NCBI RefSeq assembly: GCF_026250525.1
Contig: NZ_CP111069.1
Coordinates: forward strand, 1-37,472
Source of the DNA: Chondrinema litorale
GTDB lineage: Bacteria; Bacteroidota; Bacteroidia; Cytophagales; Flammeovirgaceae
Direction of reading: 5' to 3'
Length of the DNA: 37,472 nt
Notes under the pieces: model-generated
The model's input: the letters and a program-made list of their open reading frames with translations, nothing else
What the model was told of the DNA's origin: nothing
Database searches by the model: none
Made by a program: the position numbers and the translations under genes
Part shown: piece by piece, positions 1-6,822 of the stretch
Position numbering within the stretch: position 1 is the stretch's first letter
Layout: each line of letters starts with the position of its first letter

Positions 1-249
1 TAACATCAGTTATTTAAATATACCTTCGTAATACACACGCTATCAGCGTAATACAAACAAAAGAATGATTATTGTAGTAAAGATTTGCACAAGCAAATAA
101 TAGGAATAGTACAATTCCAAAGCCCAAATAGGTATTTTGTACTAAAGAAAGAACATTGTACACCCAAAGAAATTAATGTACATTATATTTGTATAATAAT
201 ACAATTAAATATAATATTGTATAGTTAATCAATTGAATCCAATTAAAAA
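1..249. promoter_or_regulatory. Left-end intergenic region with promoter- or operator-like palindromes
   Basis: There is no credible gene here. The region holds AT-rich palindromic words: TAATGTACATTA at 174-185 is a perfect 12-bp palindrome. TGTATAATAATACAA at 190-204 is one base from the motif found before the head operon at 12756-12770. TATATTTG overlaps it from about 184 and matches the Bacteroidota -7 promoter consensus TAnnTTTG. CGTAATAC occurs at 27-34 and 47-54 and resembles, in reverse complement, the iterons at 30700-30768. The region probably drives the tRNA and the rightward early genes. This is inferred from words and position only. Confidence 0.45.
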
Positions 250-250
250 G

Positions 251-364
251 ACGGGTGTAGCTCAGTTGGTAGAGCAAAAGATTAAAATCAGTTTATAAAT
301 TATCTAAAAAAGGTCAATATAAACTTACTTCTTTATGTCGGAGGTTCGAATCCTTCCACCCGTC
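251..364 (+). tRNA. tRNA-like gene interrupted by a 41-nt insertion in the anticodon loop
   Basis: All canonical parts except the anticodon loop are intact. The acceptor stem is ACGGGTG (251-257) with CACCCGT (357-363). Then come TA at positions 8-9, the D arm (GCTC/GAGC), an anticodon stem AAAGA (277-281) with TCTTT (330-334), variable bases ATGTC, and a T arm GGAGG/CCTTC with loop TTCGAAT. The anticodon loop is 48 nt (282-329) instead of 7. The extra sequence folds by itself: AGTTTATA (290-297) pairs perfectly with TATAAACT (318-325). G250 could pair with C364, and CCA follows directly at 364-366. No anticodon can be assigned. It may be a pseudo-tRNA, an integration target, or a tRNA processed by an unknown route; the insert is too short for a group I intron. 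Confidence 0.7.
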
Positions 365-384
365 CATAAAAACCAGACAGAAGA

Positions 385-457
385 ACGAGGCTAAATGGCC
401 TCAAAAAAACGGAGCTTAAAGTGTAATAAGCTGATCCTTAGTAAAGCTTTAAGCTCC
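385..457 (+). other. Two adjacent inverted repeats between the tRNA and the first gene
   Basis: GAGGC/GCCTC forms a small hairpin at about 387-402. A perfect 11-bp inverted repeat follows: GGAGCTTAAAG (411-421) with CTTTAAGCTCC (447-457), separated by 25 nt. The run of A after the first hairpin and the missing T tract after the second argue against a + strand terminator. The elements could be an RNA structure in the leader of the 495 gene or protein-binding sites. Confidence 0.45.
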
Positions 458-494
458 ACCTAGGTTAAAATCAATTTAAACTTTTTATAAAATC

Positions 495-1247
495 ATGAAT
501 GATACAAGCTTAAAAATAATTGCAATTAAAACAGCAATAAAGCATGTCAAGAAAGGAGAATTTATACATGATGTAATAGACATTGCAAAAGATATTTACA
601 ATTTCATAAAGACAGAAAAGGGAGATTTAAAAGAAGTGGATATTCCTAATTTCATTCCCGGTGGGCTTACTCCCGGCGGTTTTGTTAGTAATGGCACTAT
701 TGACAAAGAAAAAATTTCATTTAAAAGCAATATCCCTAAAGAAATTCAAGAATTCAGAAAGACAAGATTAGAAGGTGAAAGGTTTAACCCTATCCAACAT
801 ATAGAAGATCAAAAGTTTCATTACATAAGAAATTGTGTAAATGATTTCATAGACTTATTTAAGGACACTGGCATAACTAGCATATATTATGATAAAAAAA
901 GAGGTGATTTTACAATTACTTATGCTCCACCTATAACAACTGAAATAATAAGTGAAGAAGATTTTACAAGATTTGTAATGGAAATTCAGACTGCAAGAGA
1001 CATCAAAAAGCCAGTTAATTTAGCAGGCTTTGCCGCTGGATTAGCAAAACAAGGATTAACTTCTTCTAAAGAAGGCAAAGAAGCTATTGAAAGCACAGAT
1101 AAAATAAAAGACATTACCTACGATCCTTCCAAACACAGACAGGATATCATAAATGCTTTGCATGCAGGTGTTAAAGAGATGAGCAATATTGCAAAGCTTA
1201 TTAATAAGTCAATTGATGAGCTATGTAAATCAAAATTAAAAAAATAA
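495..1247 (+). CDS. Hypothetical phage protein, 250 aa
   Basis: I do not recognise a family. The protein is lysine-rich and acidic with no signal peptide or membrane segment. A glycine/proline-rich turn (residues about 55-66, PGGLTPGGF) separates an N-terminal helical part from a mixed alpha/beta middle. The C-terminal third is helical and charged. It is the first gene of the left rightward block. No Shine-Dalgarno sequence precedes the ATG, as for most genes here. It is followed by a short hairpin (1249-1279). Confidence 0.75.
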   Translation: MNDTSLKIIAIKTAIKHVKKGEFIHDVIDIAKDIYNFIKTEKGDLKEVDIPNFIPGGLTPGGFVSNGTIDKEKISFKSNIPKEIQEFRKTRLEGERFNPIQHIEDQKFHYIRNCVNDFIDLFKDTGITSIYYDKKRGDFTITYAPPITTEIISEEDFTRFVMEIQTARDIKKPVNLAGFAAGLAKQGLTSSKEGKEAIESTDKIKDITYDPSKHRQDIINALHAGVKEMSNIAKLINKSIDELCKSKLKK

Positions 1248-1248
1248 A

Positions 1249-1279
1249 CCCCGAACAGGTCGCTAAACAAGATTCGGGG
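1249..1279 (+). terminator. Hairpin after the first gene, possible weak terminator
   Basis: CCCCGAA (1249-1255) pairs with TTCGGGG (1273-1279) around a 17-nt loop. It is followed by AATTTTAAA, a short and impure U tract. It lies right after the stop codon of the 495 gene and 31 bp before the next start, so it may attenuate transcription or define the mRNA 3' end. Strong termination is not certain. Confidence 0.4.
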
Positions 1280-1310
1280 AATTTTAAACCAATGATTAAA
1301 TCATAGAGTT

Positions 1311-2453
1311 ATGTCAAAATTAAAAAAAATCTTCAAGCAACAAAACAAAGAATCTCACTTAAAAAGAGCAAAAGAAAAGTTTACTGCAAAAACCTTTTAT
1401 CAAAAGTATATCTCCTTGTTTAATATCTTGTTTGTATTTAGGTATTTACTTGCAGCATTTAGTGTTACTACAGGTGTTTATTTTCTATCCTATGTACTAG
1501 ATTTTGTTCCTTTTGCTGTGGCTGTAGCAATATCAATTGCTTTATATGGTGGCCTTGAATTAATAAAGAATAATCTTACTAATAACACTTTTGAAGAATA
1601 CTATACAAAAGGCTTTGACTGGGTATTAATCCCTACTCTAATCATATTTGTTTTTAGTGTTTATTCTTCTTTATCAGGAGTAAAAGAAATTCATTCTTCA
1701 TTTGATAAAAGGGTAAGCTTTCTGGAAGATGAATACAAGATTACTTTAGATAGTATCAATGCAAAGTATGATACCTTAATAGCAGCCAAAAAAGAAGAAA
1801 CTGAAAAATTCGTTTGGAAGGGAAGAATAAATATGTATGAAGAAGGAACTAGCCAGTCGGTACAAAGGATTAATACAGAGCTAAGTAATTTATCGCTAGA
1901 AAAGAATAACAGTCTAGGCGAGGCTAAAGTAAAGTTTGAAGAAATTATTTTTATAGCAAAACAAAATCATAGGTTTAAAAGTGACTTCTGGATATTTGTA
2001 TCAATAGTAGTAGAACTGGGTATATTATCATGTTTATGGTTTTTAAATCATTTCGATTATAAAGTATCAGAAGAAGCAGAAAAAGCAAGCAAAGCGGGCG
2101 AGGTAGAAACCTATGAGATAGATAATTCAACATTTAATAAGTTATTCCAATTGGCGAGGTTTTATGATGGCAAAACACAAACTTTTATGCTTCCCTCAAA
2201 CCAAGTTCAAACAGTACAGCAACCAGTTCAAACAAACAAACAAAGTTCGAACGTCCAACCTCAAAAAATAGGTTTTAGCACTGATAAACAGCGTTCGAAC
2301 GTCCAAAAAACGGACTCAGGGTATTTAGAAAAGTACAAAACAGTAGTCCACTTTATACAAGAAGGATTAACAGAAAAGGAAATCTGTTCAACTGCAAACA
2401 TAAAACGTTCAACCTTGTATAAAATCAAGGCTATACTCAGGAATCAATCATAA
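1311..2453 (+). CDS. Multi-pass membrane protein with C-terminal helix-turn-helix
   Basis: The 380-residue protein has hydrophobic segments near residues 35-60, 65-85, 100-118 and 224-245, and a coiled-coil-like stretch between the third and fourth (about 125-215). After the last membrane segment comes a Gln/Asn/Ser-rich linker (about 295-340). The last 40 residues (EGLTEKEICSTANIKRSTLYKIKAIL) look like a Hin/resolvase-type helix-turn-helix. The arrangement suggests a membrane-tethered DNA-binding protein. The linker DNA contains GTTCGAACGTCCAA twice (2245-2258 and 2293-2306), each with the palindrome GTTCGAAC. Three GGCGAGG heptamers also fall in this gene. The family is not recognised and the function is unknown. 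Confidence 0.75.
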   Translation: MSKLKKIFKQQNKESHLKRAKEKFTAKTFYQKYISLFNILFVFRYLLAAFSVTTGVYFLSYVLDFVPFAVAVAISIALYGGLELIKNNLTNNTFEEYYTKGFDWVLIPTLIIFVFSVYSSLSGVKEIHSSFDKRVSFLEDEYKITLDSINAKYDTLIAAKKEETEKFVWKGRINMYEEGTSQSVQRINTELSNLSLEKNNSLGEAKVKFEEIIFIAKQNHRFKSDFWIFVSIVVELGILSCLWFLNHFDYKVSEEAEKASKAGEVETYEIDNSTFNKLFQLARFYDGKTQTFMLPSNQVQTVQQPVQTNKQSSNVQPQKIGFSTDKQRSNVQKTDSGYLEKYKTVVHFIQEGLTEKEICSTANIKRSTLYKIKAILRNQS

Positions 2454-2495
2454 TCAAAACTAAATAATTAATTCACTTTTAAACTTTTAAGAAAG

Positions 2496-3044
2496 ATGCC
2501 TAAAACAAAAGAAATACTAGATAAGATTGAAAAAATATTAGAGCCAATAAAACAGTATGACCAATTCAAGTACTTATTTTCAGAAGACAAAGGCGAGGAA
2601 ATATTAGTAAATCTAATCAGTGAAATTAAAAGCCTTAGATTTATGGTACTATCTACAGATATTAAAGATATCGCTTTCCCAAAAGAAAGACCTGTTAGAG
2701 ACGGTTGGACTGGAAAAGCGGGTACTTTAGTAAAGGTAAGGCCTTGCGCAGATGAATACGGAGATAAAACATTTATTGGCTTTCTTATTGGCGAGGCTGC
2801 TTTATCTTCTGAACTAGAAATAAAAGAAGATGTAATCCAATTAAACCACTCACAGTACAATCCGGCTATACTGGTTCCAGAGATAAACAAAGTAATTTAT
2901 GGCTGTGAATCATGGTGGGGTAAAATAAAATCAGTAGAAGAATTAGAGGAGATTACAGACAAAGATATAGACAATGTTTGGTATGTAAAACTTCTAAAAA
3001 AACAACTCGAAGATAAAGAGAAGGAAAAGGAAGAATCCAACTAA
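2496..3044 (+). CDS. Hypothetical phage protein, 182 aa
   Basis: No family is recognised. The N-terminal 60 residues are helical (KTKEILDKIEKILEPIKQY). The middle, about residues 65-135, is rich in beta-type sequence with Gly and aromatic residues (RDGWTGKAGTLVKVRPC, KTFIGFLIGEAAL) and looks like a small beta domain. The C-terminus is a charged coiled-coil tail full of Lys and Glu. It lies 42 bp after the membrane/HTH gene in the same direction and contains two GGCGAGG heptamers. A 140-codon frame on the opposite strand is a shadow. Confidence 0.75.
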   Translation: MPKTKEILDKIEKILEPIKQYDQFKYLFSEDKGEEILVNLISEIKSLRFMVLSTDIKDIAFPKERPVRDGWTGKAGTLVKVRPCADEYGDKTFIGFLIGEAALSSELEIKEDVIQLNHSQYNPAILVPEINKVIYGCESWWGKIKSVEELEEITDKDIDNVWYVKLLKKQLEDKEKEKEESN

Positions 3045-3073
3045 AACTCATTAATAACCAGCTATAATGTATA

Positions 3074-3652
3074 ATGACTAAAGTCTATAAAAACGCAAAT
3101 CCAAAGCCAGAGCGAACACCAAAAAAAGAGAGACTTACTAAAAGGCAGTTTCAACAGAAATACACTAAAACCCAATTAAAGGGCGCTAGTAGATTTCCAA
3201 AGATAAAAGGAGTAAGAAAGGGTAAGTTTAATTTCTACAAAACAACTGCATGGCTTTGGTTTGCTAGATACATTAAGTTAAAAGCTTGTAATAGTGATTA
3301 TACAGTAAGGTGTTTTACTTCTAACCAGTTATTAGACATAAGATCAAAAAATTGTCATGCTGGCCACTGTTTTAAAGTAAGAGATGCCAACACAACAAAC
3401 TATAGTGTAGCCTTTAATGAGCTTAATGTAAAACCTCAAAGCTTACAAGAAAACACTTTTAATGGAGGCTCTCAAGATAAGTTTATAGAAAGAATAATAG
3501 AAAAGTATGGATTTGAAGCTTACGACAATCTAAGAATAGAATCCAAAAAAGTAAAACTCCTTCCAGACTCAGAGGTAAAAAGAATAGCCAAAGAATACAG
3601 ACTAAAAACCTACGAAATATTAAAAGAAAAGAACCTAAAAAAATGGTGGTAA
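3074..3652 (+). CDS. ninG: NinG/Rap-like recombination protein
   Basis: The 192-residue protein resembles the lambda NinG (Rap) family of Holliday-junction and D-loop endonucleases that act in phage recombination. The basic N-terminus (about 1-60) is followed by a WFARYIKLKAC segment and a metal-site-like region with Cys and AGHC near residues 95-102, where family members usually have AGHY. Then comes the family-like NVKPQSLQENTFNGG...FIERIIEKYGFEAYDNL block (about 120-160) and a helical tail. The usual CxxC zinc pair is not clearly preserved, so the metal site may differ. It sits within the early block, where recombination genes are expected. The next gene starts one base after its stop codon. 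Confidence 0.7.
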   Translation: MTKVYKNANPKPERTPKKERLTKRQFQQKYTKTQLKGASRFPKIKGVRKGKFNFYKTTAWLWFARYIKLKACNSDYTVRCFTSNQLLDIRSKNCHAGHCFKVRDANTTNYSVAFNELNVKPQSLQENTFNGGSQDKFIERIIEKYGFEAYDNLRIESKKVKLLPDSEVKRIAKEYRLKTYEILKEKNLKKWW

Positions 3653-3653
3653 G

Positions 3654-3998
3654 ATGAAAGATGTAAAAGGAAAGCATTTATTATTTATTTCCAGAATCAA
3701 AAGAGATGGCAGCGGAACTACTGAAATTGATGAAGATCAAGTAAACGCTTTAAGAGATGAAAGTTTTTCTATGTCTCGATTAAGCATAAAACAAGATACT
3801 TGGATAGCTTCTGGTTTTAATAGCTATGTTGTAAAGCTTCCTAAAAAAGACTTTTTTGAAGAAGAGATTAGAGAACCAATTCAAGGAGTATTAATGTCAT
3901 TAAAAGGAATGACTACAAATCAATGTGATGATATTACAGACGCAATCATTCAAGACTTAAGGTCAGCAGGTTTTGAAATAATAAAAGTAAAATCATGA
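3654..3998 (+). CDS. Hypothetical protein, 114 aa
   Basis: A small soluble alpha/beta protein with no recognised family. It has no signal peptide or membrane segment. The C-terminal half (SLKGMTTNQCDDITDAIIQDLRSAGFEIIKVKS) is predicted helix then strand. The ATG follows the ninG stop codon almost directly, and its 3' end overlaps the next start by four bases (ATGA), so translation is probably coupled along ninG, this gene and the ASCH-like gene. Confidence 0.75.
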   Translation: MKDVKGKHLLFISRIKRDGSGTTEIDEDQVNALRDESFSMSRLSIKQDTWIASGFNSYVVKLPKKDFFEEEIREPIQGVLMSLKGMTTNQCDDITDAIIQDLRSAGFEIIKVKS

Positions 3999-4360
3999 TA
4001 CTAGGATTTAAACCACAGTTCCCGGAGCTAATATTAAAAGGAACTAAGATACACACCATAAGAGAAGATCCACACAACAGATGGAAGGAGGGAAATAAAA
4101 TACATTTTGCTACAGGTGTAAGAACAAAGAATTACAATCAGTTTGGTGAAGGTATATGTACAGGAACTCAAAAGATTGTAATTAAATATCGAAAAACTAT
4201 GGATTTGCCGGATATCTATATTGATGGTATGGATGTATGGGAGACTGGTATAACTACACTTGCCAGAAATGATGGATTTGAAAACTTTATGGACTTTATA
4301 AAATGGTTCAATAAAGACTTTGAAGGAAAAATAATACACTGGACTGATTTAAAATATTGA
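3995..4360 (+). CDS. ASCH/PUA-like domain protein
   Basis: The 121-residue protein begins ILGFKPQFPELILKGTKIHTIRED, a pattern common to small phage ASCH-type (PUA-like fold) proteins. A Lys-x-x-Thr-x-R/H-x-I segment follows the first helix, and it ends with FVDFIKWF-like and IIHWTDLKY blocks. ASCH proteins are thought to bind RNA or modified nucleotides; some act on acetylcytidine. The exact role here is unknown. It overlaps the upstream gene by ATGA. The family assignment rests on pattern recognition only. Confidence 0.6.
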   Translation: MILGFKPQFPELILKGTKIHTIREDPHNRWKEGNKIHFATGVRTKNYNQFGEGICTGTQKIVIKYRKTMDLPDIYIDGMDVWETGITTLARNDGFENFMDFIKWFNKDFEGKIIHWTDLKY

Positions 4361-4363
4361 GCT

Positions 4364-4696
4364 ATGCTATACCAAGTAATGAATCCAGAATTAAACGCTT
4401 ATCATTTTGGTGGACCTAGAGCGCCAGAATGGTATGAAGAAAAAAAAGAATGGATACTAAACCCTAATTCAAGAATATACGGATATAAGCTTGTAAAAAT
4501 GAAAAGGGTAAGATCAGGCTTTGAAATAAAGCTTAAGATATTTTACAAAGCTCAATGGTACTGGAAGCCACACATACAATTCAATAAATTTAATAGGTAT
4601 TTCCACTGGTTATTTTTCATGTTATGGTTTGAATTCGAGTACAGAGATATCATAGATAAAATTGAAAAAGACCACTTAAAAGAAAGTCAGCAATGA
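4364..4696 (+). CDS. Hypothetical aromatic-rich protein, 110 aa
   Basis: No family is recognised. The protein is very rich in Trp, Tyr and Phe, with many basic residues. The stretch FNRYFHWLFFMLWFEFEY (about 76-93) is hydrophobic enough for membrane association but not a clean transmembrane helix. It starts four bases after the ASCH-like gene, and its stop codon overlaps the next start (ATGA at 4693), so it belongs to a translationally coupled chain. Confidence 0.65.
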   Translation: MLYQVMNPELNAYHFGGPRAPEWYEEKKEWILNPNSRIYGYKLVKMKRVRSGFEIKLKIFYKAQWYWKPHIQFNKFNRYFHWLFFMLWFEFEYRDIIDKIEKDHLKESQQ

Positions 4697-4824
4697 AAGT
4701 ATACATAGTACTTAAATACAGTACAATTAGAGAAGTCTTCTCTACTGAAGAAAAAGCAAAGAAATATATTTCTGAATACATACATCCAGAGGCATTTACA
4801 ATTATTTCACTCCCTTTAAAATGA
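4693..4824 (+). CDS. Small hypothetical protein, 43 aa
   Basis: The reading frame gives MKVYIVLKYSTIREVFSTEE followed by an alpha helix and a final strand, a compact beta-alpha-beta microprotein typical of phage early regions. The start overlaps the upstream stop codon as ATGA, and its own stop overlaps the next ATG in the same way (4821). The coupling on both sides is the main evidence that it is real. Function unknown. Confidence 0.65.
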   Translation: MKVYIVLKYSTIREVFSTEEKAKKYISEYIHPEAFTIISLPLK

Positions 4825-4877
4825 AAGACATAATTATATTACTAATAGCAGCAATAATACTTTGCTGCATAATTTAA
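4821..4877 (+). CDS. 18-residue hydrophobic peptide
   Basis: After MKD the peptide is almost entirely Ile, Leu, Ala and Cys (IIILLIAAIILCCII), enough for a single membrane helix. It starts at an ATGA overlap with the previous microgene and ends six bases before the ATG at 4883. Such short hydrophobic peptides can be membrane microproteins. It could also be a coupling leader for the next gene. Confidence 0.4.
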   Translation: MKDIIILLIAAIILCCII

Positions 4878-4882
4878 ATATC

Positions 4883-5137
4883 ATGAAACCATCCACATTT
4901 AAAGAGCAAAACATAGTATTTGCTAAAGATCAAAAAGAGTACTTACCCTTACCAGCATACATAGAAAAATCTACTGAAGGATATGTAGTATCATGTTGGA
5001 AGCTTTCTTTTTGGGAAAGAGTAAAGCTTTTATTTACTGGTAGATTATGGGTTAATGTAATGTCATTCAATCATCCATTGCAACCAATGTTTTTTACTGT
5101 TCACAAGAAAGAACTTTTTAAAAACGAGAAACCATAA
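4883..5137 (+). CDS. Hypothetical phage protein, 84 aa
   Basis: I chose the ATG at 4883 over a TTG at 4862, which lies inside the upstream peptide. The second half, FWERVKLLFTGRLWVNVMSFNHPLQPMFFTVHKKELF, resembles a conserved small protein I associate with Bacteroidota phages and mobile elements: an FWERxKxLFTGRLWxxxxxFxxPLQP block near residues 42-66. No function is known to me. The FTGRLW stretch is amphipathic rather than transmembrane. Confidence 0.65.
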   Translation: MKPSTFKEQNIVFAKDQKEYLPLPAYIEKSTEGYVVSCWKLSFWERVKLLFTGRLWVNVMSFNHPLQPMFFTVHKKELFKNEKP

Positions 5138-5148
5138 GTAAAAAAGCT

Positions 5149-5346
5149 ATGAAAAAGATAATTGCTATAATGGATGATGGTATAAACCTTTGTAACGATG
5201 GTAAAACCTACAGAATACTATTTACTCTATTTGGATTATCTGTGTTATTCTGGAAAGGAATTGGGATTAGGTTTGAAATAAGGGTATTAAACTTATCAAA
5301 AAGAGATGTTTATTATTATTATGATCCACCAATAAAGCAAGGGTAA
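5149..5346 (+). CDS. Hypothetical protein, 65 aa
   Basis: A small protein with a moderately hydrophobic middle (YRILFTLFGLSVLFWKGIGIRFEI, about 21-45) that could be a membrane-associated strand pair or helix. It ends in a tyrosine cluster (VYYYYDPP). No family is recognised. It lies 11 bp after the previous gene in the same direction. Confidence 0.6.
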   Translation: MKKIIAIMDDGINLCNDGKTYRILFTLFGLSVLFWKGIGIRFEIRVLNLSKRDVYYYYDPPIKQG

Positions 5347-5390
5347 TTTTTGAATACTAAAACCAACCAATTTTTTAAACTCACATTGTT

Positions 5391-5651
5391 ATGAAAAAGT
5401 CAATAAAACTATTCTTTGATTTATCTATGAATGAACAGTTTAAAATATTAAACTTTGAATCAAGATTTATAAGAACATTAGAATATAAAGACGGTAGCTT
5501 CCAAAAACTACACTATTGGCGAGGTGAATTTATAGCAACTAGCTTTGTATACTCCCTAGAAGAAAGAATACCAAAACTAACAAACATCTTTTTACCATCT
5601 ACAGACGAATTACACGAATTTATTAAGGATTTAGATATATCAGGATTATGA
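5391..5651 (+). CDS. Hypothetical protein, 86 aa
   Basis: A soluble mixed alpha/beta protein of unknown family, acidic at the C-terminus. It contains WRGE at residues 43-46, encoded across the GGCGAGG heptamer at 5518. The stop codon overlaps the next gene's ATG (5648), which supports both. Nothing in the sequence gives a function. Confidence 0.65.
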   Translation: MKKSIKLFFDLSMNEQFKILNFESRFIRTLEYKDGSFQKLHYWRGEFIATSFVYSLEERIPKLTNIFLPSTDELHEFIKDLDISGL

Positions 5652-5971
5652 AATTTAAAAGAGGAGATAAAGTTTGGTGTTTTTATCATTGGACACCTGT
5701 ATTTAATCCACCAATGTGCGGAAAAGTAATCTGTACCTTACCATTTAAGGTTAAGCATCATTTCAAAAAAGGAGAACATCACGCTTATTTGCTTTTAATG
5801 GAAAATTGGCTTTTAATTCCTTATCCTGAAGCATGCATGATGCATCTTGAAGAAGCAATAAACCAGCATGATAAGCAATGGAGTAAATGCCCAAGAGATG
5901 TAAGCCAATTAGATTCTTGGATGAAATTAAATCAACATCAAGTAGATAGAGTTAGATATTTACATAGTTAG
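5648..5971 (+). CDS. Hypothetical protein with possible beta-barrel start, 107 aa
   Basis: The N-terminus (KFKRGDKVWCFYHWTPVFNPPMCGKVICTL) resembles the SH3-like small barrel starts seen in many phage proteins, with a KxGDxVW motif. The rest is His-, Trp- and Cys-rich, and the cysteines (about 11, 24, 29, 55, 78) do not form an obvious zinc pattern. It overlaps the previous gene by ATGA. Function unknown. Confidence 0.65.
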   Translation: MKFKRGDKVWCFYHWTPVFNPPMCGKVICTLPFKVKHHFKKGEHHAYLLLMENWLLIPYPEACMMHLEEAINQHDKQWSKCPRDVSQLDSWMKLNQHQVDRVRYLHS

Positions 5972-5982
5972 TTTAACTAAAT

Positions 5983-6135
5983 ATGAAACCACTAAAAACC
6001 CTAATTAAAATATACCAGTACATTGTTTACTCTTTACTAGCACTAGCTCTAATACATGCCTTATATCAAGAGTACAATAAGCTTACTGAAGATGAAAAAG
6101 AATTTTATTATTACTACTATTTAATGTATGAATGA
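5983..6135 (+). CDS. Single-pass membrane microprotein, 50 aa
   Basis: The protein starts MKPLKTLIKIYQ. It has one hydrophobic helix near residues 13-27 (IVYSLLALALIHAL), then a charged segment and a striking Tyr run (EFYYYYYLMYE) at the C-terminus. The stop codon overlaps the following ATG (6132). The positive N-terminus suggests the acidic C-terminus lies outside the cytoplasm. No family is recognised. Confidence 0.6.
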   Translation: MKPLKTLIKIYQYIVYSLLALALIHALYQEYNKLTEDEKEFYYYYYLMYE

Positions 6136-6323
6136 TGGAAATAGTAAGACCTAAGAACGGTATCGAATTACTTTCTTTTTTAAAACAAGGCAAAAAATGT
6201 GAGGTTTTAAATAGCCATGCTTTTTTAGCTGCAAAATGCCTTGAAGATAATAATTGCGGGTTTTCATTTTCATTTAAAAAATCTAAATGGAATAATGGCT
6301 GGTCAGGATTTGAAAGTTTATAA
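6132..6323 (+). CDS. Hypothetical protein, 63 aa
   Basis: A short soluble protein with an ATG overlapping the previous stop codon; a second ATG follows directly, and either could be used. It contains two Cys (about residues 21 and 36) and ends in a Trp/Gly-rich strand (KWNNGWSGFESL). No family is recognised. Confidence 0.6.
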   Translation: MMEIVRPKNGIELLSFLKQGKKCEVLNSHAFLAAKCLEDNNCGFSFSFKKSKWNNGWSGFESL

Positions 6324-6335
6324 AATCAATAAAAA

Positions 6336-6560
6336 ATGAGCAAACTAGAAGATTTACCAAAACAAGAAGATACAGAGCATATAAAAAGTGATTACTCATT
6401 TAATGAGTTACACGAAATGCTTCAAAATGCTTGCAAAGGAAGGAATGCTTTAAATAGCGCTAATTACACCCAAATTCATGCTTTTCTATGCCTTTTTGAA
6501 GAAATAAAAGAATTAAAACAGGAGATTAAAAGACTTAAAGAGAATGGAGGAATCAAATAA
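6336..6560 (+). CDS. Hypothetical small coiled-coil protein, 74 aa
   Basis: A helical, acidic protein with a C-terminal coiled coil (LFEEIKELKQEIKRLKENGG, about 50-71). It starts 12 bp after the preceding gene and overlaps the start of the frameshifted gene at 6544 by 17 bases. No family is recognised; the size and coiled coil suggest an oligomeric accessory protein. Confidence 0.65.
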   Translation: MSKLEDLPKQEDTEHIKSDYSFNELHEMLQNACKGRNALNSANYTQIHAFLCLFEEIKELKQEIKRLKENGGIK

Positions 6561-6742
6561 TTTCAAGAAAGAGCTAGTAGAAGCTTTAAAGGAATTAGGC
6601 TTTAAGAAATATATATCAAGATGATCTCAGAGAGGTGTATATAGATACAGATAAAATAAATAACCTAAAAGAAGCTATGATTTACATGTTTGAAGCAGGA
6701 ATGCGATACAAAGTCAATCAAATTAGAAATGTCTTAAAGTAA
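6544..6742 (+). pseudogene. Small gene split by a +1 shift in a TATATAT run
   Basis: From ATG 6544 the frame reads MEESNNFKKELVEALKELGFKK and stops at TGA 6622-6624. The +1 frame (codons at 6611, 6614 and on) continues smoothly as YQDDLREVYIDTDKINNLKEAMIYMFEAGMRYKVN... to TAA 6740-6742, without its own start codon. The two parts join sensibly around AAATATATATC (6607-6617). The dinucleotide run suggests an indel, from mutation or sequencing. A programmed +1 shift is possible, but no classic signal is seen. Intact, it would encode about 65 residues. Confidence 0.6.
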
Positions 6743-6822
6743 TCTAGCCTTAAAAATTGAACTTTTAAAAGACAGATTAAATACAAACCCTGCATTTATA
6801 TTAAAAATCATTGTATTATATC

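Noticed and set aside
251..364. Group I or archaeal-type intron in the tRNA
   Set aside because: The 41-nt insert is too short for a group I intron, and no bulge-helix-bulge with plausible exons could be drawn that yields a normal anticodon.
2468..2890. 140-codon frame on the minus strand
   Set aside because: It lies opposite the better supported gene 2496-3044 and has a serine/isoleucine-rich shadow composition.
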